Below, one piece after another: positions 46,463 through 58,178 of a DNA stretch of 64,000 bases (positions are counted from its first letter, which is position 1; each line of letters begins with the position of its first letter). This DNA is from Tetradesmus obliquus (Eukaryota > Chlorophyta > Chlorophyceae > Sphaeropleales > Scenedesmaceae). Location: contig CP126192.1 in assembly GCA_030272155.1 (NCBI GenBank), positions 1,956,501 through 2,020,500 of the forward strand, in the 5' to 3' direction. The position numbers and the translations under genes are program-made. The notes below the pieces were generated by a model. It saw nothing but the letters and a program-made list of their open reading frames with translations. It was not told where the DNA came from and searched no databases.

Positions 46463-48586
46463 TCAGCTGCGACCAAGCAGACGGCTCACCACGGGCTTCA
46501 TCTTCATGTAGCGCAGCATGCGCGGCAGGTCCAGCAGCTGGCCCCTGAACAGGCGCAGCCACTCGTTGAAGTCGATGAGCGCGTTGCCGTCCACGTCAGC
46601 GGCACTGCAGCAGCAGGCGGCCAGGCGATTCAATGGTGCGCAGGTGGGCAGGCATCTTGATTTCGACGGTGCGCACGTGGGCAGGCATCTTGATCAAGTG
46701 AACTTGTTTGCAAGTAGTGCTGTGTTGCTGTATCAGCCAAGACGGCGCTGCTACAGCAGCAGCCAGGCGGGTAAGTAGGCAGCTTTCTGAGTGCCTGGCT
46801 GCTCTTGCATGTCAGCAGTACTGCATTGCTGTGTGGTGCAATGCAGCTGTACAACCAGGTCGCATGAGTGCCTTCAAGAGCATTACAAAACAAACAACAT
46901 GCTGATGAAATGCAAACAGCTCGCCCAGGCCACTCACGCCATGATGTCGGCCACCTGCTGCGGGCTGATGGGCCGCCCCAGCTGCTGCAGCACTCACCAC
47001 TCAAGATAATTCACATCAAGAGCATGCACATACACAACATCTACAACAGCGCTCGTGCCACTCACGCCATGATGTCGGCCACCTCCTGCGGGCTGATGGG
47101 CCGCCCCAGCTGCTGCAGCACCGCGGCCATCTCCTCGATGCACAAGAAGCCGTCACCGTCCTCGTCAGCAGCGGAGAAGACCGCCCTGCACGCCACCAGG
47201 CAGAAATAATACGGCCTGACGGCAGGGATAACACGCCTAACGGAATTGAAGTAAGTGGCAGGTTGCACAGCATTGCTGGCTGTTCCGCTTTGGTAGTGAA
47301 GCGTGCAAGCAGAGAGCAGGCAGAAATGGCGTCAGAATGTCTGGCAGCAACACACGGCCTGGTGTCTGGCGCTGCTCCCTGCGGCTGGTATGGCAACAGC
47401 TGCTGCTGCTGCTGCTGCTCTCATTCCCGGTCCCACCTGTACTCCTCGAACTTGCCGTCCAGCAGCACGCCATCCAGCACAAGCTCCATGAACTCGCTGA
47501 ACGACAGCCCGCCCCTGGCACGCCACAGCAGCACGGCATGGCAGTGTTGACAAAGAGCATACCTGTGGGGGCATGTAAGCATGCTAGCGACGTGTCCATT
47601 TAGGATGATGTGTGGTTTGCAGCACAGTGTTGCTGAAATCTTCAGCTATGGCTCTGATCTCACGCGCAACTCCATCCGCAGTGCTGCCGCGCACCTGTTG
47701 GTGGTGTCGTACAGGCTCATGATCTCGTCAAGGTCTGGCTCACTCAGCCAGCGGTGCTGCACAGCATAACGCACACAGTTTGCAGCACATGCTGATTGCG
47801 GAAGTGTTTGCAGCAGTGGCACTGTGACAGAAGCTGGTATGGTGCTGGGCCTGCATGCAACGCCCATCAAGCTGTTGCTGCGTGTAGAAGTGGCCCTAGG
47901 TAAGGTGAACGCTGTACCTGGCCGACTGGAGGCAAAGCAGGCCATTGCTGCAGCCTACTTACTCGCATTCAGTCATGGTAGCTGCCACTGCTGCAAATTT
48001 CTGGCACCAGGATACTGCGCTGTTGCTGCTGCTGCTGTGCCCCACCTGTGCTATCATGCAGATTCCTGCGGTGCAGCGCCCGTCTGATTGCAGCAGGTGG
48101 CGCACTTCCTCCCTGTCCAAAATGCCATTGCCGTCCTGCCAGAGGCAGCAGCATCAGGCAGGCAATAGCAATGACAACAGCCCCCGCACATGTCGCACGG
48201 AGTCCTGAGCGGCATGCAAGACAACATACCAACCAGTAAGCTTGCCCCCTTGTCAAGGCAGGCAGCTGCGAGAATGACAGGTTCAAAAAACATATAATCA
48301 CACACAGTTCTGCGCGGGCATGCACGCTGTGTGAAGTGTGCACACACGCCTGCTGCCATGCCAGGTCATGACCTGTCATAATCATGTCTGTGTTCATGCA
48401 TGCTGGTTGTGTGTGTTGCAAGCCAGCAGGTCACAGTGAGCTGCACCTGCGTGCTGCAGCTGCTGCGGCACGCACCTTGTCGCAGATGGTGAACAGGTCC
48501 ATGAGGTGGTTGAGGTGCATGCGCGTGGAGGGAGACCATGTGGGCATGCGCGCCGCCCATGGTGGCTTCTGCGCCTGTGCCTGCAT
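46463..48586 (-). CDS. Calmodulin-like protein with four EF-hands
   Basis: Exons are 48586-48476, 48135-48046, 47756-47695, 47514-47437, 47185-47066 and 46604-46463. Phases agree and give 200 aa. Three canonical calcium loops are seen: DKDGNGILDREE (residues about 36-47), DEDGDGFLCIEE (about 122-133) and DVDGNALIDFNE (about 158-169). A degenerate one, DTTNRGGLSFSE, lies near 85, where calcium ligands are missing. Each loop is split from its helices by an intron in typical places. It is a calcium sensor or buffer; the partner is unknown. The N-terminal 25 residues (MQAQAQKPPWAARM..) precede the first helix. A coding-looking stretch upstream (about 48770-48830, QQLLLTLEKAVSR) hints at another 5' exon, but its phase does not fit. 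Confidence 0.85.
46633..46700 (+). repeat. Short tandem repeat (about 41 nt)
   Basis: Two neighbouring copies of GGTGCGCA(G/C)GTGGGCAGGCATCTTGAT lie in the last intron of the EF-hand gene. Confidence 0.9.
46930..47124 (-). repeat. Duplicated exon end plus donor in the EF-hand gene
   Basis: The end of exon 5 with its GTGAGTGGC donor (47058-47124) recurs at 46930-46994 in the following intron, offset 128 nt. It is nearly identical over about 55 nt (QQLGRPISPQ.VADIMA|GTGAGT). Confidence 0.92.
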
Positions 48587-49858
48587 GGAACAGCACCATC
48601 GGAGTTGAATCGGTGAGCGCAACTGCACTGGTGCCAGTCATACAGTAGGGCTGGCAGCAGCAGCTGGACAGGAGAGCCATCACTGCTGCAGGGAGAGTCG
48701 AACGATGTTGCTTGGCTGAGCTGCAGGCCCTTGAGCCTACTCCCACCTGCTGACTGCCTTCTCCAGTGTCAGCAGCAGCTGCTGCACGTCGCCTCTGTTT
48801 GCATCGTCGCGGGGTGACTCCGGGCAACGTTACTCTAGGTGTATATGTGGCGCTATGGATGTTAAATCGGTTGCCAAAGTGCACTTGCATAGCTAGAGTG
48901 TCAAGTGGCCACTTCCGGCGATGTCCTCCACAGCTCCGTTGCTTCTCGAAGATAAACAAGTAGACGATGTATCAAACCATCCAAGTTACAGCGGAGATCT
49001 TGCCCAAGGCACGAGATTGCTTTCAGCTAATCTTCAGCAGTCATCTCCTGGCTACGTGCCCCAGAGCCGATGGCAAGATATTGGCTGAAAGTTGCACGCT
49101 GACTGCTGAACGTCATCAATACGCCACTACTTGAACCGGCTTGCCCAGCTGTCACCTGGCACTGCTACAAAGCCCTAGTGCTGGCAGTAGGGTTTGCTGC
49201 AGGGAGCCCCTGCTACAAAGCCGTGTTTGTCCCTTGCTTTGAGCCTCATGCCTTGCAGGTGCCTGTATGTGTACAAAACACTGCTTATCCAGTTGCAGAG
49301 GTGCTAGGAAGGTGATAGGAACCACTCGCGTGCCCTAGAGCCAACTTGGCTCTGTCCTTTGAATGGAAAAAAGTGACTGAAAAACATGCACGCTGGATGA
49401 TGAACGTCGCCATGTTGAACCAATTTCAGATATGATAGCGTATTTTAGGTTACAAATGATGCTCCATCTACTCAGCAGCAGTTGAACATAGAGCAGCCAT
49501 TACAAGGCCTGTGCCAATAGTTCTGGCCGCGGCCAGATGCATCTGCCAAAATGTTAACAGACTGCCCTCCACTGCCAACCAAACGCGCAACCGCAAAGCT
49601 GGTCTGCGCGTGGGATTGGCAGCAGCAGCGGCGGCGCCGGCAGCAGCTGTGGCACTGGCTGCCAGCGCACCTTGAAACAACGCACAGCACATTACCTGCA
49701 AGACAGCCCGTTTGTGCATCAGGAGACCTTGAGCGGGGATCGCCAGGTCCAGCATTGCTCGAAGGTGTGTGACTATGCAATAAAATTGCTTCCCTAAAAC
49801 CAGGAGCCGTAATCCGTCCTTGTACATGAAAATATCGTTGCAACATGCACCGTAAAAC
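48587..49858. other. Spacer upstream of the EF-hand gene
   Basis: No supported gene except a possible unplaced exon near 48770-48830 (-). It runs up to the hAT-like element. Confidence 0.5.
49851..49858. repeat. Target site duplication, left
   Basis: CGTAAAAC, identical to 50633-50640 on the other side of the hAT-like element. Confidence 0.93.
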
Positions 49859-50632
49859 CAGGGTTGCTCAATACGCAATACGTATGGTATTGGATACGCG
49901 GTACGCGATACGCAATACGCTGCCTGGAGAGTATTGATACGTGCCCAAATACGCGCCAGTACGTGGTGTGCTGTGGTTAGCCCATGACACGGTTGACACT
50001 GCATTGCAGTATTGCAGCCATTGCGGCAGCGCCGCCGTCAGCCTGCATGTCCTAGGATGCTCGTGACTCACATGATGTTGCACAACTCAAAAACAGCCAC
50101 CTCTTGCACTTGGTTGAGGCAGCCTGTCACAATGATACAGCTACAACTTGGCGCGCGCGCGCACACAACCACGTGACGGCCCTGCTGGTGACGGCGCTGC
50201 TGGTGACTGACAAATGAACATGCCCTGCAGCAGGTGCACGTAGCAGCACGTGCCCCGTAGAAAGCTTGAACGAAACGTTTTGGCTTGATTGTTGTCATTG
50301 CTGTGCTGAACGCTGATATGTTGACGTGATCGAGCACACTGCTGTACGACTTTGGGCAGCTGCTGCTGATCAGCCGAGGGGCGCTTGGAAGCCACAACAT
50401 CGCTTCCGAGCTAAGTCGAAACTTTAAATATGTGTTTGAATCAAACTTGGTTGCTGATACGTGGTGTGCGCGATGCTGTGAGCCGTCAGTTGTCACTTCG
50501 GTACGGGGCTTTGACCAATACGTCATCCTCCCAGTGAAAACGGCGTATTTTTGGCGTATTTAGCCTCGTACGACGTATTATACGTTTCAAATACGTGATA
50601 CGCTGCCTGAAAGGGCGTATTGAGCAACCCTG
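49859..50632. mobile_element. Non-autonomous hAT-type DNA transposon (MITE-like, 774 bp)
   Basis: Both ends carry the perfect inverted repeat CAGGGTTGCTCAATACGC (49859-49876, and its complement at 50615-50632). The element is flanked by an identical 8-bp duplication CGTAAAAC (49851-49858 and 50633-50640). CAGGG ends with 8-bp target duplications are diagnostic of the hAT superfamily. Subterminal zones (49866-49930 and 50517-50612) are packed with ATACG/CGTAT motifs, probably transposase-binding sites. No frame resembles a hAT transposase (no zinc-finger BED, RNase-H-like or dimerisation motifs), so movement would need a transposase in trans. The perfect target duplication points to a fairly recent insertion. 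It lies between the EF-hand and thioesterase genes and breaks neither. Confidence 0.93.
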
Positions 50633-50640
50633 CGTAAAAC
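50633..50640. repeat. Target site duplication, right
   Basis: CGTAAAAC, the partner of 49851-49858. Confidence 0.93.
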
Positions 50641-51083
50641 AAGCCCATACAACAGCAACAGAACTGCAGATGCCACCTCCACACTGTGCAAAGCACTGCC
50701 GCCCACGACATCACATCAAGGGTACGGCGGTGCAATGCCGCACTGTTGCCGTCACATCAATGTTTGTTGCTATTCATGCACGCGTGCTGCTTCAGTAACA
50801 AATGTGCTGGAGACCGTCTCCAAGACGGTGAACCATGAAGTTCATGGGCCATGAAATCAAAACACCACTTTGCATGTGCCTACTAGGTAGTGCACGCTCC
50901 TGCAGTTCCCCTGCATTGATTGACATTGCATACTGGATAAATGTGCTGAGATGTGCTGAAAAATAACAGGCACTACACATGCAGCGGGAACGCTTCCAAC
51001 GAGCCAAGCGTTCAACCCACAGGGGTTGACCACAGCACAACACGCCAAATTTTGCTTTATGACCCAGTCCAAGGGCCACCACC
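50641..51083. other. Spacer between transposon and thioesterase gene
   Basis: No gene seen; presumed 3' UTR of the thioesterase gene. Confidence 0.5.
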
Positions 51084-52653
51084 TCAGTTGTGTGCAACAG
51101 CCTCAGCGCTTGCAGCAGCATCCATGCACCTCAGCAGCGCCTGCCTGAATGGCGCGGGAATGCGCGCGGGCTTCACTGGCGGGCAGCCAGGCAGCAGCCC
51201 CACACAGGTCGCCTCCCCTTCAGCAACCACCTGCTGCTCACTGCCACTGTTGGACAGCCGCACCACTCGCTCCTTGAACTGCAAGCAGACAGCACAGGAA
51301 GCAGCACACAGGAACGCTGTTTGCTCTGGTCGAAGACAAAGAATGGCCAGAAGGCCCAGCAGCCTGTTGACATGGCAACCTTGGAAGGTGATAGCCATCT
51401 CATGCCAATGATACCCATCCCATGGCGGCGGCCGCCGGCAGTTTGTGCAGCAGTCACATGGATGTGCTAGTCATGCTGCAGGACACATGCACGACAATCA
51501 GCCGCTGCAAAAGCACGAGACATGGCAGGACTTTCCACCTGAGACATAACAGCACGTTTTAAAGCACTGCTTTGCTAGTGGAGTGCTGCGTCGAGTGTTG
51601 TGAACATAGAGTCTGCACGCAGGCATTGATCACATTTGACCACAAGCGCAAAACCAACAGAGGTGCTCTGCTCACCTTGACCGTTGCGCCTTTGACCTGA
51701 ACAGGCACTGTCTCAGCAAAGAACACATCGCCGAGCTGCAGCGGGCTGCAAGCACAACACGCACATGCACACATACCGGCTGGAATGTTTGGTGGGTGAA
51801 GAACAGCAAGTGGTGCAAGCTGCCTGTTACGTGCAGGCTTCATGGGAAGCAAGGCAAATGTCCACATTCAAACTGTATTGCTACTGCCAGTAGCTGTGTG
51901 GCGTTGTGCAAGGATGACTGGTGACTGCAGAGGCAGCTGAAGGGAGTGGCTACTGCGGTGCATGCTAGGAGCGGAAGCAGCCTCTATGCACATGCACTGT
52001 ACCAGCTGCAGCTACACTTATAAACAGTAGGCAACAGGTGCATAGCAGTAGAAGACGAACCATACCTTTTGAAGTGGGTGGTGACGCTTATGGTTGCTGT
52101 CATCACTCCGTACTGCTCCAGCAGCACCTCCAGAGGGAAACCCAGAGAGGCTCCACAGGCCACCCGTGCTGCATACAGGTACTCATGATACGCTGTGTTC
52201 TTCACAACGCCGTAGGAGTCCACATCTGTTGGCGGGACCTACATATGGAAAGGACAAAGCTCTGTCTGCGCAGTTCTGGTACAGTGCAACTGCCATGGCA
52301 GCAGTGCTCACCAACTGCCCGCCACACGTCTCGTTTGCAGTCAACACAACCGGCTCATCAGCCCTGGTTTAACTCAGCCTACTCACTGTCATGTACACCC
52401 GGCCGCACGTTGCTTTATTAGATGGGTTAAAACCAGCCGGCGGAGTGTCCCGGCTGATGTACGGAAGTAGCTCTTCAAACACAGCTGCCTCAGTGGAGAT
52501 GGAGGAGCAGGCCAGCTGCTGCTGAAGCTGCCGTCCAAGCTGCTGCCTTGGCTTCACCACGGGCTTACAGTGCGCCACGCTGTGTCTGCCAACCCATGCA
52601 GTGTGCAGAGAGCAATTGCTGGCCAGCAGGTTGGTGGCACTGAGAGCATTCAT
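51084..52653 (-). CDS. Acyl-ACP thioesterase of the ALT (hotdog) type, plastid-targeted
   Basis: Exons are 52653-52387, 52238-52066, 51745-51676 and 51278-51084. All phases agree, giving 234 aa. The first 85 residues are Ser/Gln/Leu-rich with basic residues and few acids, as in a plastid transit peptide. The hotdog domain follows: VDSYGVVKNTAYHEYLYAAR (catalytic Asp and the YGVVNNAVY-like motif of Arabidopsis ALT1-4), then ISVTTHFKSPLQLGDVFFAE, FKERVVRLSN, and the end VKPARIPAPFRQAL. ALT enzymes release medium-chain and 3-keto fatty acids from ACP in plastids; the bacterial relatives are 4-hydroxybenzoyl-CoA thioesterases. The acceptor for exon 3 was chosen so that FK|SPLQ restores both frame and the family motif. 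Divergent with KCS-2 across 970 bp. Confidence 0.85.
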
Positions 52654-53623
52654 TGTGTAACTGCCTAGCCCAGTGAAACTGTGGGTGCGGGCAGCAGCCT
52701 GAGCGACGGCCGGCGAGCTTAAAGGCGGATCTCTAAACTTTGGCGGACCATTAAATGCAGACTCTGCATTCGATAATCTAGTAGGATGGCTTAGTGGCTC
52801 ACGTGGCCCTGACTTTGGTCCCACAGCTTCCGGAATGCGAGGTGCCCGACATTGAACTCCGACACCGGTTTCGTTGTAACTGTGCCCAACACAGCACCGA
52901 TCTGCCTGCGAAGCACCTGTTGCAAACATGCAACATATCTACCGATATGCTGTGCTGCCTGCTTATTCTCAGGTCACCGCCGCTGCTGTGGGCGTTAGGG
53001 TGCTCGTTGTGACACTCGTGGTGATTGTGAACCGGCTCCCTGTGCACCAGTAAAAGGCCTTTCGCCGACAGTTCTTGCCAGGCTTCTAATGTTTCTGCTG
53101 GATTTCGCGGCATACTGCCCTCCACCTGCAACCAGGATAACAACTGCAGATCTTGTCAGCACCTGTGAACGCCTGACCGAGTCCAATGTAAGCATTCGCA
53201 CACCACTGTGGGGCATTGGTGTCGTTTGAGTGTGCGTAACACCATTGAATCTCTCTCAATCGTGACAGATCGGTGACCCTCAGACCGTGAAGGGCATTCT
53301 GCCTGTCATTGAGACCAGTAGCAGATGCGTGCCACTCAACCTGGTGAGGCAGGGCCCTTTGGTGCAGCAGACCAGGGACCAGCGCTGCTGAATTTCGCAG
53401 AGATTTGGCATCGAAGAAACAGCTGCACGGCTGTTGCAGCAATGTGGGCACTGTACAGCACGCTGTGTTGGCTTTTGTGTCCTCAGCCAGCTCAGCAGCA
53501 CCTGCAGGTCGACTGTTTGCTTGTTGCCGAACACCGCAATAATGTTTCCTGCAACTTTCTGCATGTTCCTCACCCACAATCAAAAAGTGGTTGTAGTTCA
53601 TCTTGACACAACACATTGCAACT
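52654..53623. promoter_or_regulatory. Head-to-head intergenic region of ALT and KCS-2
   Basis: 970 nt separate the two start codons, so both promoters should lie here. Frames on either strand (e.g. 53086-53643 -) show no domain. No regulatory motif I can defend. Confidence 0.45.
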
Positions 53624-55595
53624 ATGACAAACCCTGTTGCCACCCCATCAGGTGCCAGCCGACCCAGCAGACTTCAGCACCTCCTTGAGGCGGCTGCTGC
53701 TGAGAGCTCCAGCTGCATGCTGGCTGCTGTGGAGCAGGTGCTGGCTAAGACAGGTGGGCGCAGCAGTGCAGGAAGCAGTGGAGACAGCAGTGAGCCATTG
53801 TGGGTTGCAGGCAGTCTGACGCGCGGGCAGCAAGCAGGTATTGCCATTGTTGTCAATGTTCTGCTGCATCATGATGTGGTGTAAGCCGCCGTGTCGGGTA
53901 TGTCCTGTGCTCCCTGGGCGCTGCAGGTGGCACACATGCGACAGGCAACCGGCAGCCACGCATGTGCCCTCTTTAATCCTGCACAGCCATCCCTCCTTTT
54001 CCTTGCAGGCCTCAAAGCCACAGACATTGACATCCTCGTGACCACAGGCTCAACCTTCCACCCAGGTGGGCGCAAAGACCACTGGCAGTGCACAATGCTG
54101 TTGCTATGGCTGGAATGGCGGTAGGGCTTTGAAGATTGCCCCTGCCAGTCTGCGGTATACAGTGCGTGTGGGAGCATACGAATCCCATCGTTCACTTACA
54201 TTTGCATACAATTTTGCGGCTACAAGTCAAGCCTGTCTGAGCCTCTTGGAGTCTGCCAGCTCACACACAGCAGGACTTGTGCTGTACATGCGTTGCCATC
54301 AAGGTGCTGTGCAGCTTTAAATGAGGAGTGCCTCAGTTCCCCAGGAGCCCACCACCCAGACAGCTGTGACGCCAACACCCACATGCACTTTGTAGGCACT
54401 CAAGCTGCCTATCCTCCCTGCAGCACCACACTTGGACTGCATACTGTGCTGGCGTGCCGCCTGCCTGCATGTGTGTGATGCTGTGCAGTGCCGTCGCTGG
54501 GTTGCACGCTGGTCAACACCTTCAAGTTGCGGCACGACATCAAGTCGTACCACCTGGGCTGCATGGCGTGCGCTGCTGGGGCCCTGGGCATCAACCTGCT
54601 GCGAGACCTGCTCAAGGTGACAGCTGAGGTGCTGCAGCATTTGTGTCCGGCCTGACTTGTGGTTTGGCTTGATGGACGTTCCAATGTTGGCCCTTACATG
54701 ACTCAGCGACACACAGCAGCAATCAGGCACACTATGTGGTGCAACAGTCTGCCGTCAACAAGCCCTGCTTGCCCTCTGCTGGTTGTGCATGCATGCAGGC
54801 CAACCGCAGCAGCATCGCGCTCTTTGTGCCACACGAGAACGTTACAGCAGGTGCGCTGTGCGCCACTGATGGCTGGCAGAGCGCTAGCATCATTTCTTGG
54901 TTGATCTTAACCCACCTTCACACCTTTAACCTAACGCCTGTTGTTAAAAACCCACTGCAGCTGCAGCCGTGGCAGCTTGTAGCCTGTGCCCCCTGCAGCA
55001 TTACAGCGTATATATATGCATGCACATGCACGGCACCTTCTGCAGCGCTTGGCTGCCTGCCACGCAGAGCAGTCACGCCACACACCATCGATGGGCGGTG
55101 TGCAACACTGCTGCTGCTGCTGCTGCTGCTGCTGCCGCCTGTGCAGGCTGCTACCTGGGCAGTGACACAAGCAAGTTCCTGGCCAATGCCCTGTTTGACA
55201 TGGGCGCTGCAGCCCTGGTGCTCACCAACAAGCGCTTGCTGGCTAGCAAGGCAAAGTACAAGCTGCTGCACTCGGCCAGGGCAGATGTAGGCCAGGATGA
55301 CAAGGTGTACAGATCGTTGGGCATCTTTGAAGGGGACCCTGCTGGTGACCGCATCAAGTACACCGCAGACGTGCCCATGGCAGCGGCATCCGGCATCCGC
55401 GCTGCCGTGGCAATGGTAGGTAATGATGCAGGCTACAACGCCAGGAAGTGATGTGGCTGCAGCTGCTGTAGCCATGGCGGTGTATCACAGCTACCTGCTG
55501 CAAGTGGCACCAGCATGGAGCGCAGTGTGATGTAAAACATCCATCTTTCTATCTCACTGTCTCCATTGCTGCTACTTCTTTTACTGCTTCTTCTT

Positions 55596-55626
<31 letters not shown>

Positions 55627-56856
55627 AGGTTGCTCCCAAGGTGCTGTCGTGCGGGCAGCTGGCAGCAGCAGCAAAGGCTGCAGTGGTGCGCCGGCTCAAG
55701 GGGCCAGAATCAGCACCTCACTATATCCCCAGCTTTGCTGACAGCACCATCAACCACTTCCTGCTGCACCAAGGTACATGGCTGAATAACAAAGTTGGTG
55801 TTGAGTTGCTGAGGAATCTCGTGCATCATCTCATGATGGAAAACACACTTCCAGGCCAAAATCTTAGGGATTAGTTACTTGCAGCGGCCCAGAGAGCCTA
55901 TACTTCCACCAATGCATTGAAACACGTGTTTCTTGAGTAGCCAACAGCAACTCAGGTTGATGGTTTTACACAATAGAAAGTAAGTGCTTGTGGCTGTGCC
56001 TGTGCAGGCTCCCACGGCCTGCTCAAGGGCTTCATGAAGGGGCTGGCGCTGACTGTGCAGCACACCCTGCCATCGGCAGCAGCCCTCAGGTGGGGCCCAG
56101 CTCAGGTGCTTCACTGCAGGGCAGACACACAGTACTGTGGTTAATCAGCCTGGAAGAGCAGTGCGTTAACTCGAGCGTATTGAAATCAAACGAAACTGAA
56201 TCAACACCTCCGGATATTTGCATTATTCAGGTTTAATTCACTGTTTCGTGTGCAGGGACTACGGCAACACCAGCCCCTCCTCAACCTACTATGTGCTGTC
56301 CTACCTGGAGTCCCTGGTGGGCGTCAGCAAGGGCCAGAAACTGATGCAGGTGGGCGGCAGCTTGCTGTCTTCCTTTCTCACGTATACAAGATGCTGCCGC
56401 AGCACAGCAGCTGCATGCATTACGCAGCACACCCAAGTGCTGCTTGCCGGCATGTGTTGGAACACGTCACAGTGCTGCTGACTGACCCCAATGTACGTAG
56501 TTGTTATAAGCTACGGTAGCTGTTAGGTTGACACTTTTGTCCTTGCAGCATTGTGCTGTTGGTCTGATGCTGTTGCTGGTATCACCCGCTGTGGCTGTTA
56601 CGCGTGCTGCTTGCAGGTCAGTGTGGGCACTGGAGTCAAAGCTGGGGTCAATGTGTGGCAGGCGCTGCGTGACATCAAGGAGCAGCACCCCGCTTGGCAG
56701 CACCTGCAGGGCGTGCCTGTGACAGAGGCAGACCTGCCGCTGCCGCTGCGGGCGGTGCAGGGCGAGGACAGCCATGCGGACACAGCACGGGCTCTGAAGG
56801 CGATGGGTGTCACGGGCCCTGCCAGCAAGGATGTGGATATTGCGGCCTCAGGCTAG
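53624..56856 (+). CDS. KCS: 3-ketoacyl-CoA synthase, short form, KCS-2
   Basis: Nine exons: 53624-53753, 54009-54065, 54489-54616, 54799-54850, 55147-55415, 55629-55773, 56008-56089, 56256-56349 and 56617-56856. Total 398 aa. Homologous to KCS-1 from its middle onward: AAVEQVLAKTG|LKATDIDILVTTGSTFHP, PSLGCTLVNTFKLRHDIKSY, catalytic Cys in CMACAAGALG, His in NHFLLHQG, Asn in DYGNTSPSS, and the end GVKAGVNVWQALRD. The catalytic C-H-N triad is thus present. About the first 100 residues of the FAE1 domain (PVYLVDF.. and TYLPK..), plus any membrane helices, are missing. No upstream exon for them is visible in the 970-nt spacer. Three intron positions are shared with KCS-1 (after AKTG, after HxG, and before VxxGxGxKAG), showing an old duplication. 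Whether the short form is active alone or pairs with a full synthase is unknown. Confidence 0.85.
55600..55627 (+). repeat. (CTG)n tract ending in a 3' splice site
   Basis: CTG units run straight into the acceptor CAG of KCS-2 exon 6. A similar run at 55110-55133 precedes exon 5. Confidence 0.85.
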
Positions 56857-58178
56857 TCGCTGCCAGTTGTATGGGTGGAACGCCACTTGGTGCTGGTTGC
56901 TGATGCACACAGGTGGATGTGGGTGTGCAAAGAAATATCCTGGTGGGCGGGTTCATACTTGCTGGCAAACATGACACCAGCCAGCGCCGATGCTGTGCTC
57001 GCTGCAGTGGTGTGGCGAACTGCGCAGATGCATTAGGCTCTGGAACGTTGGCCTGCTGACGGCATCTGGCAGTTGGGTGATTTGACGCTGCCAGTGTGGA
57101 CTGTGATTCTAAGATGATGTGCCTTTGAACTTGGTATAAATTTGGTACAACGTGCAAGCAGGTCGATAATTTCAGCTTCCTGGTTGAACCCGCTGGAACA
57201 TCTACACGAGCCTGACTATAACTTATAGGTATAACCGGCAATGACGTATACGCTGCGTATTATAATACATAGTTCTCTCTTGCCTTGAGTCTGCCAGAGT
57301 ATGCTCGGTCATTATTCACCACCAGTGCGGATGAAAGTGTAAACTGGTTACAAGAAATACACCACACCCATGGCACAACTCCTTGACCGCGTTGGCCTGC
57401 TGACAGGATGATGCCAGCTCGCAATGACGTCACTAACAGCAGCCACATCAGCACAAACACAAGAGATCTCGCTCTAGAGCATGCTGCATGAGCACGCCTG
57501 CATCCACATCGCACCACCTTGTGCTGGCGAAGCAGCCACCACCACCACACAGGCAATACACCCTCGGCAGCTGGCTGTGCACTGCTGCAGCACCAGCTGT
57601 CTGCAATTGGAGGTGCTTTGGTCCTGAACTTGTCACAGCAGCAACAACTATTTGCTCCTGCTACAATGCGCACTCCGTGCTGTGCTGCAGACACAGCCCC
57701 TCATGTCAGGCAAGCACAACTGCAGAAAAAGACACGCGCTGAATGACCAGACCCAGGCCTTGCCAAGAGCGCCACACGCTGCTTGCCGCAGTTAGCTGCT
57801 GGCAGCAAGCAGGCAGAGGCCTCTGCAGAGACACACCATGCTCCATCCCAGATACATTGGTTGTCACTCCACGTCCTGAGACGAAGGCGGCGGTGCTTGC
57901 TGCAGACCATGATCAGCACACAGGCTGCGCAAGCCAGTAGCTCTTCTAAGTGACGTCACAAGTTGCAGGCAACAACAGATCCAGCACTGCAATAGTGCTA
58001 CCCAGACTATACACAACCTCTCTCAGTCCACCCATTGCTGCTGCTCCTGCTGCTGTTGCCTAGCAGCATCCACATCAACCCTCAGCCGCAAAAACACGCC
58101 ACTCTCCTGCCCAGCCTGAACGCATTCCTGCCACAACGCTACTTGTTACAGCGTACACAACAAACCGCATGATTCTGT
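56857..58178. other. Intergenic region between convergent KCS-2 and AK-HSDH
   Basis: No supported gene; presumed 3' UTRs. An AT-rich patch near 57240-57272 contains ATACGCTGCGTAT, reminiscent of the hAT element's subterminal motif but too short to call. Confidence 0.5.

Noticed and set aside
48766-48835. Possible 5' exon of the EF-hand gene (QQLLLTLEKAVSR)
   Set aside because: It looks coding and has a GTGGGA donor, but its phase does not fit the next exon, so it was left out of the model.
53086-53643. 185-aa minus-strand frame between ALT and KCS-2
   Set aside because: No family resemblance; it lies across the expected shared promoter region and overlaps the KCS-2 start.
57240-57272. ATACGCTGCGTAT patch similar to the hAT subterminal motif
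   Set aside because: Too short, with no terminal repeats or target duplication; could be a remnant but cannot be supported.
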